Part shown: in pieces, positions 47,070 to 55,414 of the stretch
How positions within the stretch are numbered: position 1 is the stretch's first letter
Layout: each line of letters opens with the position of its first letter
Assembly: GCA_038087035.1 (NCBI GenBank)
Contig: CP051187.1
Span: 3,105,001-3,169,000, forward strand
Origin: Gloeotrichia echinulata CP02
GTDB lineage: Bacteria; Cyanobacteriota; Cyanobacteriia; Cyanobacteriales; Nostocaceae
DNA length: 64,000 nt
Reading direction: 5' to 3'
Notes under the pieces: generated by a model
What the model was told of the DNA's origin: nothing
What the model saw: only the letters and a program-made list of their open reading frames with translations
The model's database searches: none
Translations under genes and position numbers: made by a program

Positions 47070-47801
47070 ATGACTGAATTGCTTCAAATCGGCAACCGTA
47101 CAATCACGCCTAGTGAACTGATTCCCTTACTGGCGAGCTACCAAATGCTACCCCAGATAATGCGGGAATTGATTATCGATCAGGCGATCGCCACCATCGA
47201 GTGTAGTCCAGAGGAAGTCATTCAAGCTCAACAGCAGTTTAACGCCGAAAAACAGTTTAAAACAGAAGCCGACCTACAATCCTGGGTATTGTATCATGGT
47301 CTGAGTCTCAATCAACTAGAAGCGGTCACTACCCGGAAGCTGAAAATTGAAAAATTCAAGCAAGCTACCTGGGGTAACAAACTCGAATCCTATTTTTTTC
47401 AGTCCAAAGCCAAACTGGACAAAGTGATTTATTCTCTGCTGCGAACTCAGGATGCGGGAATTGTCCAAGAACTCTACTTTCGCATTCAAGCGCAAGAACA
47501 GTCTTTTGCAGATGTAGCGCGGGAATACTCACTCGGTCCTGAAGCCCAAACTGGCGGTTTAGTCGGCCCTGTGGAACTGAATGCACTCCATCCGGTCATG
47601 GTGCAAATGTTTTCTAACAGTCAACCTGGTCAATTATTACCCCCAACCCGCATCGCTGAATGGTTTGTGATTTTACGGTTGGAGAAATTAATTACAGCCC
47701 AACTAGATGAACCAATGAAAGCGCGTCTGCTCAATGAACTGTTTGAAAACTGGTTACAAGAAGAGCATAAAAAAATCACCACAGTTGAGGGTGAGAGTTG
47801 A
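47070..47801 (+). CDS. parvulin-type peptidylprolyl isomerase
   Basis: The 243-residue protein has an N-terminal helical region and a parvulin domain (FADVAREYSLGPEAQTGGLV, then GPVELNALHPVMVQMFSNSQ and PGQLLPPTRIAEWFVILRLE), a cis-trans prolyl isomerase. No signal peptide is seen. In Nostocales such genes often accompany peptide or haemolysin-type exporters; here none is adjacent. The ATG at 47070 is well placed. Function is by family. Confidence 0.85.
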   Translation: MTELLQIGNRTITPSELIPLLASYQMLPQIMRELIIDQAIATIECSPEEVIQAQQQFNAEKQFKTEADLQSWVLYHGLSLNQLEAVTTRKLKIEKFKQATWGNKLESYFFQSKAKLDKVIYSLLRTQDAGIVQELYFRIQAQEQSFADVAREYSLGPEAQTGGLVGPVELNALHPVMVQMFSNSQPGQLLPPTRIAEWFVILRLEKLITAQLDEPMKARLLNELFENWLQEEHKKITTVEGES

Positions 47802-47870
47802 TAGTTGACTATTGATTCACAAGACTAAAGCTGCGTGTCACAATCTACATATATTGCCATACAGTTAAGT

Positions 47871-47962
47871 TAAGGAAAATTGTCGTAGGGGCACGGCACG
47901 AATAAAATTGTCATTAGAAGAAAAGATTTTGGATGCCGTGCCCCTACTACACTGTATACCAT
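47871..47962. repeat. repeat family R7, intact copy
   Basis: Uninterrupted counterpart of 1906-2100, ending GCCCCTACTACACTGTATACC. It shows the target into which R4 inserted in the other copy. Confidence 0.8.
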
Positions 47963-48100
47963 TTGAGTCTAACTGAACTGTATTGACATATATTGTAGGG
48001 TGCATATCTCATTAAAAACTCAAATCTGACGTACCCCGCTCAGGCTTTTTACCCCCCTTAAAAAAGGGGATATAAGACTTTGAAATCGCCAGACTAGCCC

Positions 48101-48496
48101 CTAACGCACGATTTTCATTCCACTAATCAAAGTCACTATCTTGGTTTTACCGCAAGGTTCAGCACTTTGACAATCGCTTACTTTCTGCTTACTATAGGTT
48201 AATTTAACTTTCTTATTTAAGTAAGTTTTTTCCTCTGCACAAATCTCAAAAGTCGCGGGTACTTGTTCGTATTTTTTTCCTTTTTGATCTACTAAATCGA
48301 CATAGCAACTGATGTCACCATTAGTCATGCTTTTAACTGTCGCTATACTTGGTCTTTGGGCTGCTGCTTGAACTGGTGCGGGGCTACTTAAAAATCCCAT
48401 AGTAGAAATAGCAAAAAATGAGGCTCCCAAACACAAAACAGAAAAATGGAAGCGAGATTTTTTACTTTCTAATTCTTTCTCTTGTTGACTAACCAT
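48101..48496 (-). CDS. secreted hypothetical protein, 131 aa
   Basis: The product begins MVSQQEKELESKKSRFHFSV and has a signal peptide with cleavage near APVQAAAQR. The mature part has four Cys (SCYVDLVDQKGKKYEQ, ICAEEKTYL, DCQSAEPCGKTK) and is beta-rich. I do not recognise it. It is monocistronic, in a repeat-rich area. Confidence 0.6.
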   Translation of the reverse strand: MVSQQEKELESKKSRFHFSVLCLGASFFAISTMGFLSSPAPVQAAAQRPSIATVKSMTNGDISCYVDLVDQKGKKYEQVPATFEICAEEKTYLNKKVKLTYSKQKVSDCQSAEPCGKTKIVTLISGMKIVR

Positions 48497-48660
48497 GATG
48501 TTCTGCTCCCCTATAGGGTGGAAATGGTTGGTATTTGTATACTACCTGATGGGTTGACAAACAGGTTGTAAAGTTTACTTATCAAGGATTTTAGTATTAG
48601 TAGCTCGAAAAATATCGCTCCTGGTTATACATCTGTGAAACTGAAAATAAGGTTTATAGT

Positions 48661-48890
48661 CCAATACGCTTGGTGTTAGAGCCAAAAACCTTAACCCAAC
48701 CTACGATTTTTCTTACAGCAGTTTTCAGGTATTTAGACCACACCTCGATATCTGTATTTCTTTCTTCCTTTGCGCCTTCTCTTCGAGACGCTCCGCGAAT
48801 GCGCCTTCCCTGCGGGACGCTGCGCGAATGCGTGAGATATAAAAATGTGGTTCATTTACCTGAAAATCGCTGTAACACCAAGCGTATTGG
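48661..48890. repeat. long palindromic unit containing an R2 MITE variant
   Basis: The outer arms CCAATACGCTTGGTGTTA (48661-48678) and TAACACCAAGCGTATTGG (48873-48890) are a perfect 18-bp inverted repeat. Inside, R2-like ends TTACAGCAGTTTTCAG and CTGAAAATCGCTGTAA (48713-48875) enclose small dispersed repeats (GAGACGCTCCGCGAATGCG). It looks like nested insertions. Confidence 0.75.
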
Positions 48891-48891
48891 T

Positions 48892-49530
48892 TTATATTGA
48901 ATGTCTCACCCACGCTCGAAATGCTTTCATGGTGGTATTTCTCCCATCAGTTTTACTCCGCATCAAATATTCACGAATCATTTGAGCTATCTGTAGATTA
49001 GGAAAGATAGAACTAGTATTTGATTGTAGATACTGACCATCTACAAGCACATTTATTTCTAACTGATTTCCATTCCAGCGCCATAATTCAGGAACTCCTA
49101 ACACTGCATAATTATTAAACCGAGTGCGGGAGGTAATATCAATTTCGATAGCTAAATCAGGGGGTGGATCAACTGTTAAATCGATTCTATCCTTACCGCG
49201 AACAGCGGCTTCATTTTGGATGTAAAAACAATCATCTGGTTCTACTCCTGCATCCATGTTTTTTTGCGCGAAAGTTGTAGAACCTAAACTCCAAAATTCA
49301 ATATCCAGTTCTTCTAAAAGAGCTTTTACTAAATCACCAATAATAACTTTAGCTACTTCATGCTCTGGTAATGGTGCCATTATTTCCAGTACCCCTTGAC
49401 TATAAGATATCCTAGAATGGCGATGGTCGCCAAACTCTGCCAAAATATGTTCGTATCCTGACCAGGAGATATCTTTAATCAATAACTGATGACCTACAGG
49501 TACAATTAGTTGTTTGAGTTCAAGTAACAT
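48892..49530 (-). CDS. Uma2-family (DUF820) putative endonuclease
   Basis: The 212-residue product has the Uma2 core with a PD-(D/E)xK-like arrangement: SQGVLEIMAPLPEHE, VEPDDCFYIQNEA, and DLAIEIDITSRTRFN, where Asp and Glu-x-Asp supply the metal-binding residues. The family is very abundant in cyanobacteria and no biological role is settled. It ends next to the long palindrome at 48661-48890. The last residues (FRAWVRHSI) run into repeat sequence, so the natural end may have been slightly altered. Confidence 0.84.
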   Translation of the reverse strand: MLLELKQLIVPVGHQLLIKDISWSGYEHILAEFGDHRHSRISYSQGVLEIMAPLPEHEVAKVIIGDLVKALLEELDIEFWSLGSTTFAQKNMDAGVEPDDCFYIQNEAAVRGKDRIDLTVDPPPDLAIEIDITSRTRFNNYAVLGVPELWRWNGNQLEINVLVDGQYLQSNTSSIFPNLQIAQMIREYLMRSKTDGRNTTMKAFRAWVRHSI

Positions 49531-49699
49531 AACTATCTTTTCTGCTCTGGAAAAATTATAAAATAAATCTCAAAAAATAAATTCCCCAATATTTGAGTGC
49601 GTAGGGTGCGTCAGTACCAGTAATCTCTGGCTATTTCCAAGTTTTCTCACTGCTGACGCACCCTACAAATTGGAGATTTCTTTAATTGTCTGTCCCTAA

Positions 49700-51424
49700 T
49701 TAACTAAACTGTTGAGCATAAAACCTTGCATAGCGACGCTCAAACGCTAACAATTCTTCATGGGTGCCTGATTCGACAATTTGACCCCGTTCCAATACTA
49801 AAATGCGATCGCACCTCCTCACTGTACTTAACCGATGAGCAATAATAAAGACTGTACGTCCTTGCATCAATCTTTCTAAAGCTTCCTGTACCAAGGCTTC
49901 TGATTCAGAATCTAAGGCGGAAGTGGCTTCATCAAGGATCAAAATTTGCGGGTTGAGCAGCACAGCACGAGCGATCGCAATTCTTTGGCGTTGTCCACCA
50001 GATAAATTTACCCCACGTTCACCCACCCATGTCTGATAACCTTCTGGTAACTGGGTAATAAATTGATGGGCGTTAGCAATTTTTGCAGCTTGCTCTACTG
50101 CTGACATTTCAAAATCATCTTGTCCAAAAGCGATATTTTGGGAAATTGTTCCAGAAAACATGATGGTTTCTTGGGGAACAATCCCAATTTGTCGGCGCAA
50201 GCTATGGAGCGTCACATCGCGAATATCAACGTCATCAATGAATATTTGCCCAGATTCGGGGTCATAAAACCGGGGAAGGAGATTGACAAAAGTGGTTTTA
50301 CCGGCACCAGAAGCACCCACCAGGGCGATCGCTTCTCCTGGTAATGCCAATAAACTGATATCTTTAATTACAGGTTCACCGGGTTTATAGGCAAAGGACA
50401 CACGACGATATTCCACTTTACCTGCAACTGGGGGCAGAGTGACGGCATTTCGCTTTTCCACCACCGTCGGTTGAATAGCCATCAATTCAAAAACACGGTC
50501 AACTGATGCCTCACCCTGCTTAAATTCGTTATAATTATTTGTAGTGTGACCGATAGGGTCAATTAATAACGCCGCTGCGGCCAGATAACTGAAAAACGCT
50601 CCCACCGTCAAGTTGCTTTGGGAGATTTGCCACGCACCCACCATCAATAAAGATAACGCACTCAAAGCTTCCAAAAATCCGACGATGGGAATTTGAATCG
50701 CTTTTAGTCTTTCGGCGGAATATTTCGCCTGTAAACTGCGTTCCGCTTCATGGCTAAACTTAGCAATTTCATAATTTTCAGCCGCAAAAGCCTGTACCAA
50801 ACGAATCCCGCTAAAAACTTCCGTGAGAATCGCTGATAAATCCGAAACCCGATTTTGACTGCGACGGGAATATTTTTGCAACCGTTCACCAAACCAGCCA
50901 ATTAACACACCCATGATTGGTGCTACAATGACCGTAGCCAATGTCAGTTGCCAATTCAGGTAAATCATGTAAATCGGAATTGCCAGCAACTGCAAAACGC
51001 AGGGGATAAAATCGTGAAACAGTTTATTGATCACTTCCCCAATCCGATCAACATCTTCAGTTAGGCGGTAAGATAAATCACCAGCCTTTGCAGTTTCAAA
51101 ATAGCTGAGATTCAGCCTTTGCAGGTGAGCATAGACCTGTTTACGCAGATTAAAAGCTACTCTCAAAGCCGCCTTCGCCATATAAATATCTTGCACAGAC
51201 TGAAAAAAGCCACGCACAAGAAATACGACACCGCAAATCCCAGCTAATTGAGCGATCGCGACTACATTACCTTCACCAAAAGGCGTTGCCAACCTACCCG
51301 CGATATTGATCAGGGTTAAAGTAGCTAGCACATATCCGATAATGCCAATAAATCCCCTAGTGATATTTTGCCACTGAGGTCGGATATAGGGCAACAGTTG
51401 CGAGTAATTAGAGCGCGTTTTCAA
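49700..51424 (-). CDS. ABC transporter, fused permease and ATPase (MsbA-like exporter)
   Basis: The 574-residue protein is a half-transporter: about six membrane helices in residues 1-310 and an ATPase with Walker A ALVGASGAGKTTFVNLL, signature NLSGGQRQRIAIARA, Walker B LILDEATSALDSE and the switch His in IAHRLST. Similar to lipid or polysaccharide exporters (MsbA, HepA); substrate cannot be told. It acts as a homo- or heterodimer in the plasma membrane. It is divergent from acsF with a 300-base space without visible gene. Confidence 0.9.
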   Translation of the reverse strand: MKTRSNYSQLLPYIRPQWQNITRGFIGIIGYVLATLTLINIAGRLATPFGEGNVVAIAQLAGICGVVFLVRGFFQSVQDIYMAKAALRVAFNLRKQVYAHLQRLNLSYFETAKAGDLSYRLTEDVDRIGEVINKLFHDFIPCVLQLLAIPIYMIYLNWQLTLATVIVAPIMGVLIGWFGERLQKYSRRSQNRVSDLSAILTEVFSGIRLVQAFAAENYEIAKFSHEAERSLQAKYSAERLKAIQIPIVGFLEALSALSLLMVGAWQISQSNLTVGAFFSYLAAAALLIDPIGHTTNNYNEFKQGEASVDRVFELMAIQPTVVEKRNAVTLPPVAGKVEYRRVSFAYKPGEPVIKDISLLALPGEAIALVGASGAGKTTFVNLLPRFYDPESGQIFIDDVDIRDVTLHSLRRQIGIVPQETIMFSGTISQNIAFGQDDFEMSAVEQAAKIANAHQFITQLPEGYQTWVGERGVNLSGGQRQRIAIARAVLLNPQILILDEATSALDSESEALVQEALERLMQGRTVFIIAHRLSTVRRCDRILVLERGQIVESGTHEELLAFERRYARFYAQQFS

Positions 51425-51724
51425 GCTGTCACGTCCACAATGATATTTTACTTTGTTTGACGCTATCAGCTTTTGCGTAGTTTCTGAATAGTTAATTGAT
51501 ACTGATATCGGAATTTTCTGTGACTTCCCAGCGTAGCAACATTGCTATCTGTGACAAATCTTCAGCTGCTCTAATTTTTGTAACAGGTCACAGTTTTTAT
51601 CCCATACCTTGGTAGACTGAACTTTATACAAATGGATATTGTCGTCTAGTTGCGCCTTGTGAGAGCATTAACCTTGGCTTTCTAGTGTACCTCAAGATCA
51701 GAAAGACAAAAGAGCGATTAAGAC

Positions 51725-52801
51725 ATGGTAGATTCCTTAAAAAAACCTAGCTTTGAAGAATTGCGTCCAGGAATTAAAGTCCCCGCAAAAGAAACCCTAT
51801 TAACACCCCGGTTTTATACCACCGATTTCGATGAAATGGCGCGGATGGACATCTCCGTCAACGAAGACGAGTTAAGAGCCATTCTCGAAGAGTTTCGTGC
51901 TGACTACAACCGCCATCATTTTGTGCGCGATGCGGAGTTTGAACAATCCTGGGATCATATTGACGGCGAAACCCGTCGTTTGTTCCTGGAATTTCTCGAA
52001 CGTTCCTGTACCGCTGAGTTTTCTGGGTTCTTACTGTACAAAGAACTTGGACGCCGTTTGAAGGATAAAAGCCCTGTTTTGGCAGAGTGCTTTAACCTAA
52101 TGTCACGCGATGAAGCGCGTCACGCCGGCTTTTTGAACAAAGCAATGTCAGACTTTAATCTGTCTTTAGATTTAGGGTTTTTGACTAAGAGTCGCGATTA
52201 TACCTTCTTTAAGCCAAAATTCATCTTCTACGCCACTTATCTTTCCGAAAAAATTGGCTATTGGCGCTATATCACCATTTATCGTCACTTAGAAGCTCAT
52301 CCTGAAGACCGGATTTATCCGATTTTCCGGTTCTTTGAAAATTGGTGTCAGGATGAAAACCGTCACGGCGATTTCTTTGATGCGGTGATGAAAGCCCAAC
52401 CGCAAATGTTGGATGATTGGAAGGCAAAGCTGTGGAGTCGCTTCTTCCTGTTGTCGGTGTTTGCCACCATGTATCTTAATGATATACAGCGTAAAGATTT
52501 TTATGCTGCTATTGGTCTGGATGCACGGGAATATGATATTTACGTGATTAAAAAGACCAATGAAACCGCAGGAAGAGTATTCCCGTTGATGCTGGATGTA
52601 GATAACCCAGAATTTTATCAGCGATTGGATATTTGTGTCAAGAAAATGGCAAAATTAGCGGCGATCGCCAATTCCAAAACTCCCAAATTCCTCCAATTCT
52701 TCCAAAAACTGCCATTGTTTACCTCAATGGGTTGGCACTTATTGCGATTGTACTTCATCAAACCAATTGATGCTGTTTCTGCTCAAGGTACTGCTCGCTA
52801 A
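51725..52801 (+). CDS. acsF: aerobic Mg-protoporphyrin IX monomethyl ester cyclase AcsF
   Basis: AcsF (ChlE/CHL27) forms the isocyclic fifth ring of chlorophyll with oxygen as electron acceptor. The 358-residue protein has the two diiron-binding motifs typical of the family, in CTAEFSGFLLYKELGRR and LMSRDEARHAGFL, and again in DENRHGDFF. Length is normal. GAGCGATTAAGAC precedes the ATG and a perfect terminator follows at 52827-52859. The gene supports an oxygenic phototroph. Identification is secure. Confidence 0.96.
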   Translation: MVDSLKKPSFEELRPGIKVPAKETLLTPRFYTTDFDEMARMDISVNEDELRAILEEFRADYNRHHFVRDAEFEQSWDHIDGETRRLFLEFLERSCTAEFSGFLLYKELGRRLKDKSPVLAECFNLMSRDEARHAGFLNKAMSDFNLSLDLGFLTKSRDYTFFKPKFIFYATYLSEKIGYWRYITIYRHLEAHPEDRIYPIFRFFENWCQDENRHGDFFDAVMKAQPQMLDDWKAKLWSRFFLLSVFATMYLNDIQRKDFYAAIGLDAREYDIYVIKKTNETAGRVFPLMLDVDNPEFYQRLDICVKKMAKLAAIANSKTPKFLQFFQKLPLFTSMGWHLLRLYFIKPIDAVSAQGTAR

Positions 52802-52826
52802 GTTATAACAGTTTTGCGAAAGCTTT

Positions 52827-52859
52827 AGTGGTTCTGTAGTCTACAGAACCACTTTTTTT
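52827..52859 (+). terminator. rho-independent terminator of acsF
   Basis: AGTGGTTCTGTAG and CTACAGAACCACT form a perfect 13-bp stem with a very short loop, followed by seven T residues. Confidence 0.95.
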
Positions 52860-53003
52860 GTTTCATCGGACCGAACCACTGGAAGAATATCTATCCGCAC
52901 TTAGCGCAGAGAAGGATACAAAGGAAGAGTTAAGGAAAATGGTAGGTTAAGGTTTTTGAGCTTAACCGAGCAGTATTGAGAGGGATGGGGTTTTACGTTA
53001 GAA

Positions 53004-55115
53004 CTATAAATCTGCAGTTAAACCCACGCGAAAAGTAAACCCAGGACTATAGATACGATTAACTCGCTCATATTGTTCACCGAGTAAATTTTCTAGATAA
53101 ACCGTCAATCCCAAATTAGTAGTTAAAGGAATACGACCGCTGAAATCTAAATTAAAGAAAGACGGCGCAAAATCTGTAGCTTTTTGACCAGCGTTGGCGT
53201 TTGCAAAAGCTGCTCGACGAGCGCCACTATTATAAGTAGCATACAAATTAGCCTGCCATCCCGCCTTTTGATAACCAATACCGGTTTGGAGTACAGAATA
53301 GGGAATCAAACCTAACTGTAAACCTTTGTCTGTGCCTGTTTTAATTTGGGCATCTGTATAGGTATAGTTGAGAAAAGTAGACCAACCATTAGCAATTTTT
53401 AATTGCAAAGCTGCTTCAAAACCATTGGTATCTACTAACCCAATATTTTGCCATTTATTCGCTACAATTCCGAGACGATTATCTAAACTATTGCCGAAAT
53501 AAGTAAACTGTCCAGTCAAATTTTGCGAAAAATTGACATCAACACCCGCAGTCCAAGATGAGCCAGTTTCCGGTTTTAAATCGGGGTTTGGCGACCAATT
53601 ATGCACCGTATCATAAACATATAATTGATCTAAACCTGGATTACGTTGCGCCCCAGCCCAACTACCACGCACAGCAATATTTGGTGCAGCTGCATAACGT
53701 AACCCTACACTAGGGTTAAGATAACTACTAAACTGACTATCAAAGTTTTGTCTCAGCCCTAAATCTACCTGAAACTTATCAGTAATATTGAGAGTATTCA
53801 CAGCAAATAAAGCTGTAGTAAAGACACTGCGATTTTCTATTTCATTATTAGCAATTCTCGCAGGAACTGAACTCAAAACAGTACCGTTTAAGTCACTATT
53901 TTTCAAATCTAACCCCCAGCGTAATTTATTATTGGGGTTAAATTTCCACTCATGATCAACCCTAGCTGTCAGTTGTTGTGTGTCTAAAGTACCTGTACGG
54001 TAATTGTTACCACTAGGACCATAAGTGTTGAAGTAATCTTGGTTATAACCAATGGTAGTTGTCAGATTAGAATCTTCCCCATTACCTAAGCGAGTTTTCC
54101 AAGATAAGCCCGCGTTTAAACCATCGTGGTCTAGTCGGTCTTTTTGCAGAGGAAAACCAAAATAAATTAAGCCCCGACGACTGCTTAATGTAGTAACATC
54201 TAAATTCAGAGAATTTTTATTATCTAAATCTACAGCAATGCTACCAAAATACGTGCTAGTAGCTGTATCTGCATTCGATAAATACCCCTGACTATCACGA
54301 TTAGCAGCACCTAGGGGGACTTTGTAACGGTTATCTGTAAAGAACCTTTCAAAACTAAAGTTATACTTTACAGGTCCAGTAGAACCAGCATAACTAAGTT
54401 GTTGATTATTTGTACTCAATGAGCCAAATTCTACACTACCTGTTAATTTAGGCTTGCCATAACCTTCTTTGGTGATGATATTCACAACTCCACCAAAGGC
54501 TGATGAACCATACAAAGTAGAAGCAGCACCGCTATATAATTCTACTCGATCAATAGCCTCTACAGGAATGCTATTTAAGTCAGTTGCACCATGATAGGTG
54601 TTAATATTATTATTAATTGGTCTGCCGTTGATGAGAAATACAGACTGATTAATTGAAGCGCCTCGGTAGTATGTACCTGTGTGAATATCTGCACCATGAC
54701 CTACATCATTAATGGCGAAACCAGGCAATCTTTTCAAAACATCAGCTACACTTGTAGAACCCTGCTTTTTGATTTCTTCTTGCTCAATTACATAAACTGG
54801 AGTAGACTGCGGTAGCGTGTCTTTTTCCCCAATCGCTTCTATAGAAATATCCGCATCTTCTCTGGGATTTTGGTCTGTTTTTTGCTCTTCTGCTGACTGA
54901 GTTCCCTGGCTAATTTCAACTAATGCAGATGACTGAGTTAATAACTTAGCATTAGTGGTGGGAAGCTCAATTTCACTCAAATTTTGAATATCTGAAGTTA
55001 CCTGTGGCAATTTTTCGGTTGTTTTTTGGTTGACATCAGCATCAGCAGCATAGGTAGGAACAGCTATCAGTAAAGTCTGGACGACAACAGGGAGCAAAAA
55101 ATAACACTTGTTCAC
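53004..55115 (-). CDS. TonB-dependent outer-membrane receptor
   Basis: The 703-residue protein has a signal peptide (LLPVVVQTLLIAVPTYA), an N-terminal plug domain (TPVYVIEQEEIKKQGSTSVA, then RVELYSGAASTLYGSSAFGG) and a barrel ending in FRVGLTADL with a hydrophobic C-terminal strand. The substrate is probably a metal complex or vitamin B12; no siderophore genes are adjacent. A tonB gene reads the same way upstream, so the two likely form a functional pair. The N-terminus has extra Ser/Thr-rich residues before the plug. Confidence 0.87.
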   Translation of the reverse strand: MNKCYFLLPVVVQTLLIAVPTYAADADVNQKTTEKLPQVTSDIQNLSEIELPTTNAKLLTQSSALVEISQGTQSAEEQKTDQNPREDADISIEAIGEKDTLPQSTPVYVIEQEEIKKQGSTSVADVLKRLPGFAINDVGHGADIHTGTYYRGASINQSVFLINGRPINNNINTYHGATDLNSIPVEAIDRVELYSGAASTLYGSSAFGGVVNIITKEGYGKPKLTGSVEFGSLSTNNQQLSYAGSTGPVKYNFSFERFFTDNRYKVPLGAANRDSQGYLSNADTATSTYFGSIAVDLDNKNSLNLDVTTLSSRRGLIYFGFPLQKDRLDHDGLNAGLSWKTRLGNGEDSNLTTTIGYNQDYFNTYGPSGNNYRTGTLDTQQLTARVDHEWKFNPNNKLRWGLDLKNSDLNGTVLSSVPARIANNEIENRSVFTTALFAVNTLNITDKFQVDLGLRQNFDSQFSSYLNPSVGLRYAAAPNIAVRGSWAGAQRNPGLDQLYVYDTVHNWSPNPDLKPETGSSWTAGVDVNFSQNLTGQFTYFGNSLDNRLGIVANKWQNIGLVDTNGFEAALQLKIANGWSTFLNYTYTDAQIKTGTDKGLQLGLIPYSVLQTGIGYQKAGWQANLYATYNSGARRAAFANANAGQKATDFAPSFFNLDFSGRIPLTTNLGLTVYLENLLGEQYERVNRIYSPGFTFRVGLTADL

Positions 55116-55228
55116 GTTTTTCTCTCACACCAAGTAAAAACAATTACCAAGTGTTAGTCTACAGTTACTGCGAATATATCTCAAAAGACAAGGTGTCATA
55201 TTTGGTAGGGTGCGTCAGTCCTAGATAT

Positions 55229-55302
55229 TTACAGCCATTTTCAGGTAAATAGACCACAAGGTAGGGGCGCAAGGCCTTGCGCCCCTACGAAGATCTGTGG
55301 TT
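55229..55302. repeat. MITE family R2, truncated by an R1 copy
   Basis: Left part of R2 (TTACAGCCATTTTCAGG) runs to GATCTGTGGTT and is then replaced by the R1 copy at 55303; its right end is not found after the R1 copy. Confidence 0.8.
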
Positions 55303-55405
55303 ATACCGTTTCACTTTAAGTATGATACAAATACGTTGGTAGGGGCACGGCATTGCCGTGCCCCTACTGGCTTCTATATGTATCAGAGTTTTGGTGAAAT
55401 CGTAT
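55303..55405. repeat. MITE family R1, copy 3
   Basis: 103-bp copy with ends ATACCGTTTCAC and GTGAAATCGTAT, directly beside the R2 fragment and just before the tonB stop. Confidence 0.9.
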
Positions 55406-55414
55406 AAATTCTAT

